In this document: positions 1 to 7,893 of the stretch, one piece after another
How positions within the stretch are numbered: the stretch's first letter is position 1
Layout of the letters: every line of letters begins with the position of its first letter
DNA from: Microbispora sp. ZYX-F-249
Lineage (GTDB): Bacteria > Actinomycetota > Actinomycetes > Streptosporangiales > Streptosporangiaceae
Length of the DNA: 57,754 nucleotides
Assembly (NCBI RefSeq): GCF_039649665.1
Contig: NZ_JBDJAW010000046.1
Span: forward strand, 1-57,754
Direction: 5' to 3'
Translations under genes and position numbers: made by a program
The notes under the pieces: generated by a model
Seen by the model: only the letters and a program-made list of their open reading frames with translations
Database searches by the model: none
Told to the model about the DNA's origin: nothing

Positions 1-29
1 CCGCTCTGACGCTCTGACTGGACCATAGG

Positions 30-58
30 AAAGGGCCCGGCCTTGAGCCGGGCCCTTT
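30..58 (+). terminator. Rho-independent terminator of an upstream gene
   Basis: A perfect 12-bp stem (AAAGGGCCCGGC at 30-41, GCCGGGCCCTTT at 47-58) with the 5-nt loop CTTGA is followed by TTTTCTTAT. It ends transcription of whatever lies left of the window. The stem is almost identical to the terminators at 1796-1822 and 4791-4817. Confidence 0.8.
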
Positions 59-120
59 TCTTATATCCCGGGACGGCTGTCGCGCATCGCTCCAGTAACA
101 GCCCTTACGTCCCACTGATC

Positions 121-198
121 TTCTCCGATAACTTTATTTCCATCCTTTACTGACGCATGGGGCAAATGTCACGCCCCACGCCAGACCTGGGAGAACAA
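121..198 (+). promoter_or_regulatory. Promoter/leader shared with the paralogue at 6.4 kb
   Basis: The 80 bp before the GTG start at 199 align along their whole length with the region upstream of the paralogous gene at 6361. They share a GATAAC/GATAGC box (here 127-132), an identical 13-mer TCCTTTACTGACG (143-155), an ATGGGG and a GGGAG ribosome-binding site (189-193 here). The GATAAC box is a possible -10 element. The duplication that made the two genes therefore included their control region. No -35 box is shared. Confidence 0.5.
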
Positions 199-1779
199 GT
201 GAAGCGCACCCTCGCTATCGGCGGCGTGGCGGCCGGCCTGCTGGCTTCCGCACTCGTCGCCTCCCCTGCACAGGCGGAGAAGGTTCCGGTCAAGCCTCTG
301 GCCGAGACCAACTTCGCCGCCAAGCAGGTGGCAGCGTTCTGGTACGGCCAGAAGATGGCCAACCTGATCAACGCCACGCCGTACAACGTCGAGACCAAGG
401 TCTCCTCCAAGGTCGTCGCCCACCTGCCGAAGGAGCCCGCCTCCGTCAAGGCGGGTGTCGTCGGGTCCAGCGGTGACCAGAAGGCCACCGGCACCTCGAA
501 GAACGTCAACCTGCCCCGGTCCTCCGGCAAGGTGTTCTTCGTCGGCGCCGACAACAAGCCGCACTGGTGCTCCGCCACGGCCATCCAGAGCGGGCACAAG
601 AACCTCGTGGCGACCGCCGGGCACTGTGTCTTCAGCACGGCGAAAGAGAAGGCCACGATGAACAAGTGGGTCTTCGTCCCCGGCTACTACCAGGGCAAGA
701 CCCCGTGGGGCCTCTACGTCGGCAAGACGGCATTCACCCACTTCGACTACGAGGTCTACGGCGACGGCGACTTCGACTACGCGTTCGTCGCCGTCTACAA
801 CGGTGTCCAGGTCACCGACGTGAAGACCGACAGCGTCAAGAACTGGGTCGACAAGCGCGTCTTCAAGACCCTGGCCGAGGCCGAGAAGGCGCAGAAGGAC
901 GTCGAGATCAAGCAGACCGGCTGGGCCGGCAAGATCGTGCCGTTCGTGTCGAAGCCCGAGACGGTCGTCAGGGACAAGAAGAACAAGGAATACCAGCAGA
1001 CGTGGATCGACGTCTGCAGCTGGGCGTACTGGCAGAACCTCCAGGCGCCGGCTCTCACCGCCGACAACAAGGCCCCCGCGACCAAGGACGCCGTGGAGAT
1101 CCTGAACAAGGGCCGCGGTCAGACGACGGACTTCAAGACCGCGCCCGGCACCGGGGTCAAGATCACCCGCGTCTCGCTGACCGAGTACAACTCGGCCAAG
1201 GACGAGGTGAAAATCAACGACGTCGTGTTCCGGGTCTCGGAGGACGGCAAGAGCGTCTACTTCATCTACGACCACGGCTACTACAAGGTCAACTTCTGGG
1301 CCAAGTACGACCTGGACTACAAGCTCGTCGGCAAGATCGTGGACATCACGCTGAAGGACGTCGGCCGCCTCGGCGACAACGTCCCCGGCCAGGGCCTCGC
1401 CTACAACCAGAAGGTCGGCCAGCCGACCTACGTGTTCGGCTACCCGAGCGGGTCGCACCCGGACGGCAACTACGCCTTCACCGGCAAGACCCTCAAGTAC
1501 AGCTACGGCAAGACCTTCCCGGCCGTGGCGCCGTCCATCAAGGGCGAGGCCCTGCAGGGCATCAAGTCGTCCTTCACCGGTGAGGGCGCCCTCGGCTCCG
1601 GCTGGCTGTTCAAGTACGACAACAGCAAGCGGTTCGGCTACCTGAACGGCGTCACCATCGGCGTCTCGGACACCGACGGCAACGACCGGTACGACACCAG
1701 CATCTCGCCCTACTTCGACGGCGAGACCCTGGGCGTCTACAAGGTCGCCGCGGCCACCGCGTCCGGCAAGATCGTCTAG
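199..1779 (+). CDS. Secreted trypsin-fold serine peptidase-like protein, copy 1
   Basis: A 526-residue exported protein. It starts VKRTLAIGG with a hydrophobic h-region and a signal-peptidase-like ASPAQA-E site. The start chosen is GTG 199, which has GGGAG 5 nt upstream; ATG 157 is in frame and conserved in the paralogue but has no Shine-Dalgarno sequence. Seen directly: the chymotrypsin-fold histidine block ATAGHCV (His about 142), an Asp block DFDYAFV (about 193), and the late block VFGYPSGSHPDG followed by FTGKTLKYSYGKTF, typical of actinobacterial secreted trypsin-like peptidases. The expected nucleophile motif GGSSGGPW is replaced by GEGALGSGW, so catalytic activity is doubtful. The next Ser in line is in LGSGW. 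A paralogue lies at 4850-6361 in the opposite orientation. Substrate is unknown; it may be a pseudo-protease. Confidence 0.75.
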   Translation: MKRTLAIGGVAAGLLASALVASPAQAEKVPVKPLAETNFAAKQVAAFWYGQKMANLINATPYNVETKVSSKVVAHLPKEPASVKAGVVGSSGDQKATGTSKNVNLPRSSGKVFFVGADNKPHWCSATAIQSGHKNLVATAGHCVFSTAKEKATMNKWVFVPGYYQGKTPWGLYVGKTAFTHFDYEVYGDGDFDYAFVAVYNGVQVTDVKTDSVKNWVDKRVFKTLAEAEKAQKDVEIKQTGWAGKIVPFVSKPETVVRDKKNKEYQQTWIDVCSWAYWQNLQAPALTADNKAPATKDAVEILNKGRGQTTDFKTAPGTGVKITRVSLTEYNSAKDEVKINDVVFRVSEDGKSVYFIYDHGYYKVNFWAKYDLDYKLVGKIVDITLKDVGRLGDNVPGQGLAYNQKVGQPTYVFGYPSGSHPDGNYAFTGKTLKYSYGKTFPAVAPSIKGEALQGIKSSFTGEGALGSGWLFKYDNSKRFGYLNGVTIGVSDTDGNDRYDTSISPYFDGETLGVYKVAAATASGKIV

Positions 1780-1795
1780 TCGCCGATCACATGCG

Positions 1796-1822
1796 AAGGG
1801 CCCGGCAGCCTGCCGGGCCCTT
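1796..1822 (+). terminator. Rho-independent terminator of the copy 1 peptidase gene
   Basis: AAGGGCCCGGCA (1796-1807) and TGCCGGGCCCTT (1811-1822) form a perfect 12-bp stem with a 3-nt loop, followed by TTCCTTTTA. It lies 17 bp after the stop of the peptidase gene and also separates it from the convergent ABC-F gene. Confidence 0.85.
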
Positions 1823-1855
1823 TCCTTTTATCCGCCTACTCGCCGAACTGCCCGC

Positions 1856-3664
1856 CTACTGGTCGAGCCGTTCGGCGAGCGTCATCCACTCCAGCTCGGC
1901 CGCCTCCTTCTGCGCGGCGATGTCGCGCAGCTCGGCGTCGAGCGTGCCCAGGCGCTCGAAGTCGCTCGCCGCCTCCGCCATCTGGGCGTGCAGCTTCGCC
2001 TCGCGCTCGCCGAACTTGTCGATCTGCCGCTCCAGGCGGTTGAGCTCCTTCTGCAGCTCGCGCAGCTCCTTGGCGGACAGCCCGGCGTCCTGCACCGGCT
2101 GACTGTCCGGCCGCACCTGCTCGGCAGGGCCGGCCGCGCCGGAGGCCGCGCGGGCCGACAGGGCCTGGCCCGCCGCCCGGCGCTCCAGGTATTCGTCCAC
2201 CCCGCCCGGCAGCATCGACATCGTGCCGTCCCCGAGGAGCGCGACGCAGCGGTCGGCCACCCTCTCCAGGAAGTACCGGTCGTGGCTGACCACCACGAGC
2301 GTGCCCGGCCACGCGTCGAGCAGGTCCTCCAGCTCGGTGAGCGTCTCGATGTCGAGGTCGTTGGTCGGCTCGTCGAGCAGCAGCACGTTCGGCTCATCCA
2401 TGATCAGCCGCAGGAGCTGCAGCCGCCGGCGCTCGCCGCCGGACAGGTCGCCGACGACCTTCCACTGCGCCTCGCCCCGGAAGCCGAGACGTTCCAGCAG
2501 CTGGGAGGCCGACCACTCCTTCTTGCCCACCTGGACGTACTTGCGGATCTCCTCGACCGTCTCCAGCACCCGCCGTGTGGGGTCCAGCTCGGCGAGCTCC
2601 TGCGACAGATGCGCGAGCCGTACGGTCTTGCCGCGTACGACGCGGCCGGAGTCGTGTTCGACCGTGCCGGACAGCAGGCGCAGCACCGACGACTTGCCCG
2701 AGCCGTTGACCCCGATCAGCCCGATCCGGTCCCCCGGCCCGAGCTGGTAGGTGCACCGGTCGAGCACCAGCGGACCCGATCCCGGCCCGCCGGCGTGGAG
2801 CGTCACGTCCTCCAGGTCCACGACGGTCTTGCCGAGCCGCGCCGAGGCGAAGTTGAGCAGCTCGACCGTCTCCCGCACCGGCGGCTCGTTGGCGATGAGC
2901 GCCTCGGCGGCGTTGATCCGGAACTTGGGCTTGGAGGTCCGGGCCGGCGGTCCGCGCCGCAGCCAGGCGATCTCCTTGCGCATGAGGTTCTGCCGGCGGT
3001 CCTCCGCGGCCTGCGCGATCCGCGCCCGCTCGGCCTTGGCCAGCACGTACGCCGCGTAGCCGCCCTCGTAGCGCTCGACCGAGCCGTCGACGACCTCCCA
3101 CGTGCGGGTGGAGACCGCGTCGAGGAACCACCGGTCGTGCGTGACCACCAGCAGCGCGGACTTGCGCTGGACGAGATGCCCGGCGAGCCAGGCGATGGCC
3201 TCGATGTCGAGGTGGTTGGTGGGCTCGTCGAGGATCAGCAGGTCGTGCTCCTCGACCAGCAGCCGCGCCAGTGCCGTACGGCGGCGCTCACCGCCGGACA
3301 GCGCGCCCGCGGGAGCCGCGAGGTCGATGTCGCCGAGCAGGTTGGCGAGGATCTCTCTGATCGCGGGGTCGCCGGCCCACTCGTGCTCGGCCCGTCCGCC
3401 CAGCACGATGTCCTTCACGGCGGTGTCCGGGTCGAACTGGTCACGCTGTGAGAGCGTGCCGACGCGCAGGCCGCGGGTGTGCGTCACGCGGCCGCTGTCG
3501 GGCTTCAGCGTCCCCGCGATGATCGAGATGAGCGTGGTCTTGCCACCGCCGTTGCGGCCGACGACGCCGATCCGGTCGCCCTGCTCGAGCCCGAGCGAGA
3601 CGTCGGCGAGCAGCGGCTTGGGCCCGAAGGCGTGGGAGACAGACTCCAGATTGACCAGATTCAT
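1856..3664 (-). CDS. ABC-F family ATPase (Uup-like)
   Basis: A 602-residue soluble protein with two ABC ATPase domains and no membrane segments, the signature of ABC-F translation factors. First Walker A GRNGGGKTT (about 36-44), signature LSGGERRR and Walker B LLILDEPTNHLD; second Walker A GVNGSGKSS, signature LSGGERRR and LLLDEPTNDLD. A linker between the domains carries the basic stretch RRGPPARTSKPKFR. The last 80 residues form a charged heptad coiled coil (KELRELQKELNRLE onward), as in Uup, rather than ending after domain 2 as EttA does. These proteins act at the ribosomal E site; a role in antibiotic resistance cannot be decided from sequence. It follows ispE with a 12-bp gap and is probably co-transcribed with it. 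ATG start. Confidence 0.92.
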   Translation of the reverse strand: MNLVNLESVSHAFGPKPLLADVSLGLEQGDRIGVVGRNGGGKTTLISIIAGTLKPDSGRVTHTRGLRVGTLSQRDQFDPDTAVKDIVLGGRAEHEWAGDPAIREILANLLGDIDLAAPAGALSGGERRRTALARLLVEEHDLLILDEPTNHLDIEAIAWLAGHLVQRKSALLVVTHDRWFLDAVSTRTWEVVDGSVERYEGGYAAYVLAKAERARIAQAAEDRRQNLMRKEIAWLRRGPPARTSKPKFRINAAEALIANEPPVRETVELLNFASARLGKTVVDLEDVTLHAGGPGSGPLVLDRCTYQLGPGDRIGLIGVNGSGKSSVLRLLSGTVEHDSGRVVRGKTVRLAHLSQELAELDPTRRVLETVEEIRKYVQVGKKEWSASQLLERLGFRGEAQWKVVGDLSGGERRRLQLLRLIMDEPNVLLLDEPTNDLDIETLTELEDLLDAWPGTLVVVSHDRYFLERVADRCVALLGDGTMSMLPGGVDEYLERRAAGQALSARAASGAAGPAEQVRPDSQPVQDAGLSAKELRELQKELNRLERQIDKFGEREAKLHAQMAEAASDFERLGTLDAELRDIAAQKEAAELEWMTLAERLDQ

Positions 3665-3676
3665 GGCCTGTAAAGC

Positions 3677-4615
3677 TTATCCGGCCCCCGCACCGGCGAT
3701 GGTCGCGCCGGGGACGGGACCATGGGCGGTGACGACGGCCCGGCAGCCGTCGACGTCCGTGATCAGACCGGCCAGCTCGTGCGCGTGCTCGGCCGACTCG
3801 GCCAGGAACGCGCAGGTGGGGCCGGACCCGGACACGAGCGCGCCGAGCGCTCCGTGCTCACGCCCGGCGGCGAGCGTGTCCGCGAGCGAGGGACGCAGCG
3901 CCAGCGCCGCGGGCTGGAGGTCGTTGGCCAGCGCCTGCCCCAGCGCCTTGGCGTCGCCCCGGCGCAGGGCGTCGAGCAGCGCCTCGCTCACCACGGGACG
4001 CGGCGCGGCCTCACCCGCCTCCTCGCGCAGCCGGTCGCACTCGCCGTACACCCTCGGGGTCGACAGGCCGCCGTCGGCGAGCGCGAAGACCCAGTGGAAG
4101 ACCCCCGCGGTCTCCAGCGGCGCGAGCCGCTCGCCGCGTCCGGTGCCCACGGCGGTGCCGCCGAGCAGCGCGAACGGCACGTCGCTGCCGATGTCTGCGG
4201 CGATCTCCATCAGGTCCTCGACCGGCAGCCCGAGACCCCACAGCTCGTTGCAGGCGACCAGGGCCGCGGCGGCGTCGGCGCTCCCCCCGGCCATGCCGCC
4301 CGCCACGGGGATCGACTTGCGGATCAGCAGATCGGCCCGGTACGTACGGCCCGCCCGGCCGGCCAGCGCCATGGCGGCCCGGACGGCGAGGTTGTCGTCG
4401 CTCACCGGAACCCCGCCGGTGTGGTCCCCCTCGACCCTGACCGTGAGCGGAGCGGCGGTGGCGTCCCCGTCCGCCGGCTCGGCGGCGGTGACCTCGTCGA
4501 ACAGCGAGACCGCGTGGAAGACGTTCACCAGGTCGTGGTAGCCGTCCTCGCGCAGCGGGCCGACCGCGAGCTGGAGGTTGACCTTCGCCGGCACGCGCAC
4601 CGTGATCGCGCTCAT
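3677..4615 (-). CDS. ispE: 4-diphosphocytidyl-2-C-methyl-D-erythritol kinase
   Basis: IspE phosphorylates CDP-methylerythritol in the MEP pathway for isopentenyl diphosphate. The 312-residue protein starts MSAITVRVPAKVNLQL, the usual GHMP-kinase N terminus with the substrate-binding lysine. The GHMP ATP-binding loop is PVAGGMAGGSADAAAAL, and the C-terminal motif ALVSGSGPTCAFL is typical. ATG 4615 was chosen because a GGGGAG site precedes it and the upstream in-frame extension shows no family resemblance. In most actinobacteria ispE directly follows rsmA. Here rsmA lies 8.3 kb away, with the peptidase paralogue and other genes between. Confidence 0.95.
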   Translation of the reverse strand: MSAITVRVPAKVNLQLAVGPLREDGYHDLVNVFHAVSLFDEVTAAEPADGDATAAPLTVRVEGDHTGGVPVSDDNLAVRAAMALAGRAGRTYRADLLIRKSIPVAGGMAGGSADAAAALVACNELWGLGLPVEDLMEIAADIGSDVPFALLGGTAVGTGRGERLAPLETAGVFHWVFALADGGLSTPRVYGECDRLREEAGEAAPRPVVSEALLDALRRGDAKALGQALANDLQPAALALRPSLADTLAAGREHGALGALVSGSGPTCAFLAESAEHAHELAGLITDVDGCRAVVTAHGPVPGATIAGAGAG

Positions 4616-4790
4616 CGCCCGCTCCCCCGCTCGCGTCGTCCCGGTGCGTGTCGTCTTGGTTCTGGGCGACGGGCGAGGCCACGTCGTCTGTGCCTGACCA
4701 TGGGACCCGAGCTTAGCGGCACCCGCCCACGGGGACATCTCGCGGATTTCCGCTGGTCACCGGTGGATCACCCGGGCCCGTACATGCGGA

Positions 4791-4817
4791 AAGGGCCCGG
4801 CTTGACGCCGAGCCCTT
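4791..4817 (-). terminator. Terminator of the copy 2 peptidase gene
   Basis: AAGGGCCCGGC (4791-4801) pairs with GCCGAGCCCTT (4807-4817), giving an 11-bp stem with one G-U pair and a 5-nt loop. On the minus strand it lies 32 bp downstream of the stop at 4850 and ends in CCCTTT. It is a near copy of the terminators at 30-58 and 1796-1822. Confidence 0.7.
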
Positions 4818-4849
4818 CCCTCAGTTCACCCGATGGCCGCGGGAGAACC

Positions 4850-6361
4850 TCAGACGATCTTGCCGGAAGCGAACTTCGCGGCGTACTTGTAGACCGCCAG
4901 GGTCTCACCGTCGAAGTACGGGGAGACGCTGGTGTCGATGCGCTTGTTGCCGTCGGTGTCGGAGACCGCGATGGTCACACCGTTCAGGTAACCGAGACGC
5001 TTGGTGCTGCTGTAGCGGTAGAGCCACGAGGAACCGATCGAGCCCTGGCCGGTGAAGGAGGACTTGATGCCGACGAGCTCCTCGGCCTTCATGGCCGGAG
5101 CAGCGGCCTTGAAGGTCTTGCCGTAGCTCCACTTGAGGGTCTTGCCGGTGAAGGCGTAGCTGCCGTCCGGGTGCGACCCGCTCGGGTAACCGAACACGAA
5201 GACGTTCGTGCCGATCTTCTGGTTGTAGGCCAGGCCCTGACCACCGACGTTGGCGCCGAGGGTGCCGACGTCCTTGAGGGCGATGTCGACCAGCTTGCCC
5301 TTGAGGCGGTAGTCGACGTCGAAGTTGCCCCAGAAGGTGGCCTTGTACCAGGCGTTGTCCTTGGCGAAGTAGTAGGCCTTGCCGTCGGACGACCAGCCGC
5401 CGTCGCCGAACTCCCGCTTGGAGACCCGGCTGACGACGACGCCCCACGTCTTGTCCTGGTAGGTGGAGGTGCCGTACTTCTCAGCCTGCTCCGCCAGGGT
5501 CTTCTTGGCCGAGTCGATGGTCTTCGGGTCGACCGCGATCTGAGCGACGCTGGCCTCGACCTTCTTCGAGTCCCGGGTGCGCAGCGGCACCTTGTGGGCC
5601 CAGTCGATCCGGCTGACGATCTTGCCCGCGAAGCCGGTGCTCTTGAGCTCCAGCTCCTTACGCGCCTTCTCGGCCTCGGCCTTGGTCTCGAAGTTGCGGT
5701 TGTCGACCCAGTTCTTGACCTTGTCGGTCTTGACGTCGGTGACCTGGACGCCGTTGTAGACCGTCACGAACGCGTAGTCGCGGTCGCCGTCCTCGTAGAC
5801 GTCGAAGTCGTAGTGGGTGTACGCGGTCTTACCGACGTAGATGCCCCACGGGGTCTTGCCCTGGTAGTAACCCGGGATGAACACCCACTTGTCGAGGGTG
5901 TCCTTGTTGCTCACCGTGTCGTAGACGCAGTGACCGGCGGTCGCGACCAGGTTCTTGTACTGGCTCTGCACCGCGGTCGCGGAGCACCAGTGCGGCTTCT
6001 TGTCGGCGCCGATGAAGAACACCTTGCCGGTGGTCTTCGGCAGGTTGACGTTCTTCGACGTGCCGGTGGACGCCTTCTTGTCACCGCTGGAGCCGACGAC
6101 GCCGGCCTTGCTGTCAGCGGAGGCACCGCCGGTCGACACGTGCTTGGTGGGCAGCGTGGTCTCGACGTTGTACGGCGTCGCGTTGACGAGGTTGGCCTTG
6201 CTCTGGCCGTACCAGAACGCGGCGACCTGCTTGGCGGCGAAGTTCGTGTTGGCCAGGTTGACCGGCGGAGCGATGTCGGTGTCGGCCTGGGCCGGGGTGG
6301 CGACAGCGGCGGCGGCCAGCATGCCGACCGCGATGCCGCCGAGGGTGAGGGTGCGCTTCAA
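4850..6361 (-). CDS. Secreted trypsin-fold serine peptidase-like protein, copy 2
   Basis: A 503-residue paralogue of the protein at 199-1779, similar along nearly its whole length. It has a signal peptide (LKRTLTLGGIAVGML then VATPAQA-D), a His block ATAGHCVYD, an Asp block DRDYAFVTVYNG, the FGYPSGSHPDG block, and the shared C terminus DGETLAVYKYAAKFASGKIV. The TTG start at 6361 has GGGAG 7 nt upstream; ATG 6406 is the alternative. The region where the nucleophile motif SGGPW is expected reads GQGSIGSSW, again without a canonical Ser-Gly-Gly. The middle (about 230-330) is the most diverged part relative to copy 1. It lies opposite copy 1, so the two genes form long inverted repeats around abc-f and ispE. 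Confidence 0.75.
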   Translation of the reverse strand: MKRTLTLGGIAVGMLAAAAVATPAQADTDIAPPVNLANTNFAAKQVAAFWYGQSKANLVNATPYNVETTLPTKHVSTGGASADSKAGVVGSSGDKKASTGTSKNVNLPKTTGKVFFIGADKKPHWCSATAVQSQYKNLVATAGHCVYDTVSNKDTLDKWVFIPGYYQGKTPWGIYVGKTAYTHYDFDVYEDGDRDYAFVTVYNGVQVTDVKTDKVKNWVDNRNFETKAEAEKARKELELKSTGFAGKIVSRIDWAHKVPLRTRDSKKVEASVAQIAVDPKTIDSAKKTLAEQAEKYGTSTYQDKTWGVVVSRVSKREFGDGGWSSDGKAYYFAKDNAWYKATFWGNFDVDYRLKGKLVDIALKDVGTLGANVGGQGLAYNQKIGTNVFVFGYPSGSHPDGSYAFTGKTLKWSYGKTFKAAAPAMKAEELVGIKSSFTGQGSIGSSWLYRYSSTKRLGYLNGVTIAVSDTDGNKRIDTSVSPYFDGETLAVYKYAAKFASGKIV

Positions 6362-6440
6362 CTTACTACTCCCTGGTCTGATCGTCGGGCGCCGCTTGCG
6401 CCCCATCCGTCAGTAAAGGACGGGTAAGAAGCTATCCGAG
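6362..6440 (-). promoter_or_regulatory. Promoter/leader of the copy 2 peptidase gene
   Basis: This is the counterpart of 121-198. On the minus strand it carries a GATAGC box, the identical TCCTTTACTGACG (6408-6420), ATGGGG and the GGGAG ribosome-binding site (6369-6373). The conservation extends through untranslated sequence, which suggests either shared regulation or a fairly recent duplication. Confidence 0.5.
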
Positions 6441-6753
6441 GTTTTGCCAGTTGTGACCCCGTCTAGTGGTTTGAGTCTGATCAGCCGGTCAAGATCCAAG
6501 CCTTCGCCGCCGCCGGAATCGCTCAGCGCGCCGTCGCGTTTCCGCTGATCACAGAGGCCGCCGTCGCGACGCCGTCACCGAGCGTCACTGATCCACGCAA
6601 GCCGCCAATGTGACCCAAATCACATTAATCTGATGGAACGAGATGGCTAGTTGATCACGTCAAACTCGCTCCGTCAGAGCGGATTCACCCGCGCCACGGG
6701 GCGCGCCCGGGGTGCGCCCCCGCCCGGCGCACCGGCCGGGCGGGGCGCGGCGC
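6441..6753. other. Intergenic region with a CRP-like palindrome
   Basis: 313 bp separate the leader of the copy 2 peptidase gene from the end of the metallopeptidase gene. The region is slightly less GC-rich than its surroundings in the middle. The only clear signal is the palindrome at 6607-6626. I see no coding sequence. Confidence 0.5.
6607..6626. promoter_or_regulatory. CRP/FNR-type palindromic site
   Basis: AATGTGA-N6-TCACATT is a perfect inverted repeat with the TGTGA-N6-TCACA core that CRP-family regulators bind, including actinobacterial Crp. It lies 246 bp upstream of the copy 2 peptidase start. It is far from that gene's presumed -10 box, so its target is not certain. Confidence 0.5.
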
Positions 6754-7788
6754 TCACAGGATGCCGCGGTCGGCGAACGCCGCGGTCACGGCGCTCGCGG
6801 CGCTCGTGCCGCACAGACGGCGGGCGGCGGCGACGGTCGCCTCGGCCGCCGCCTTGAACGTGGTGCCGGGCACGAAGTCGAACTGCGCCTCGATGATCAG
6901 CGTGCTCGCCTTCCGGTCGCCGAGCGCCCGGCGGATGTCCCACAGGGCGCGGGACCAGATCTCGCCGTCCGCGTGGACCTCGCCCCGGACGTCCTCGGGG
7001 TAGTGCTTGGTGCCGTCGAGACGGCGCAGGCAGTGCGGCGCGCGCGAGTAGCTCACCGAGTCCCAGTCGGCCACGCACGCCTCGTCGGTCCCGGCCGGGA
7101 CCCCGGTCGCCCAGCTGCTCACGACCACGGCCAGGTAGTCGCCGAACGCCTCGCCGATCGCGCCGGCCTCCAGCGTGGTGCCGAAGCCGGGCACCTGGCC
7201 GTCCTGGACGCTGTGGCCGTACTCGTGGACGATCACCTCGGCGTCCTCGCCGTCGTCGACGCCCCCCTTGCCGAGGGTGATGTTGGCCTTGTCCTCACGG
7301 AAGAAGGAGTTGTCGCTGCCGTACTGGTTGATGCGCAACTCGATCTGCCGCTGGTTCACCGGCCGCAGCGTGCCGCCGAAGCCGAGCGACTGGATGTAGT
7401 GCTGCGCGGTCGTCACCCAGTGGTAGCCCATGACCTGCTCGAACTGGTCCACATCACGGTGGTACGCCGGGAAGGCGCCGCCGGCGGCCTTCGCGGCCGC
7501 GCCGGTCGAGCTCTTCACCCGGACGTACCTGCCGGTGAGCGTGCCGGAGCCGTCCAGGTCGGTCAGCGTGACCTTCGTGTACGCCGGGCCGAACGCGGGC
7601 AGGTCGGCGTCCTTGGCGTCGGCCAGGTCCTGCAGGCCGAGTTGCTGCACGGGGTTCGGAGCGAAGACGGTCGCCGTAGCGGTGTCGGCGGCCGCCGTCG
7701 CGGTGGCGGGCGTGGCGGCCACGCCCGCCACCGCGACGGCGAGGGCACCGGCCAGGGCGGCAGAGCGCATGAAGGACGTGGGGGGCAT
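6754..7788 (-). CDS. Secreted zinc metallopeptidase (M4/M36-like, HExxH)
   Basis: A 344-residue exported protein. Seen: a signal peptide (MRSAALAGALAVAVAGVAA then ATPATATA), and the zinc motif VIVHEYGHSVQD followed by EAGAIGEAFGDYLA. The two His and first Glu of HEYGH plus the Glu of GEAFGD match the gluzincin arrangement of fungalysin and thermolysin-type peptidases. The C terminus contains the helical motif ARRLCGTSAASAVTAAFADRGIL seen in such enzymes. ATG 7788 has GGGAG 5 nt upstream; ATG 7770 is a possible alternative. It is shorter than typical fungalysins and lacks an obvious FTP propeptide, so the exact family is uncertain. It is probably an extracellular protease, transcribed alone. 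Confidence 0.8.
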   Translation of the reverse strand: MPPTSFMRSAALAGALAVAVAGVAATPATATAAADTATATVFAPNPVQQLGLQDLADAKDADLPAFGPAYTKVTLTDLDGSGTLTGRYVRVKSSTGAAAKAAGGAFPAYHRDVDQFEQVMGYHWVTTAQHYIQSLGFGGTLRPVNQRQIELRINQYGSDNSFFREDKANITLGKGGVDDGEDAEVIVHEYGHSVQDGQVPGFGTTLEAGAIGEAFGDYLAVVVSSWATGVPAGTDEACVADWDSVSYSRAPHCLRRLDGTKHYPEDVRGEVHADGEIWSRALWDIRRALGDRKASTLIIEAQFDFVPGTTFKAAAEATVAAARRLCGTSAASAVTAAFADRGIL

Positions 7789-7893
7789 GGATTCTCCCGG
7801 ATCAGGCGATGGGTACGAGGAATCGTTGCCCCGTCCCCACCTTCTCCACAAGAGTTGACGCCTGTCCGTAATGATCGAATCCGGACAGGTGAT

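Noticed and set aside
3722..6427. A 901-codon plus-strand frame opposite ispE and the peptidase paralogue
   Set aside because: It is the antisense of two well-supported genes; it is Val/Gly/Arg/Asp-rich without motifs, as GC-rich antisense frames are.
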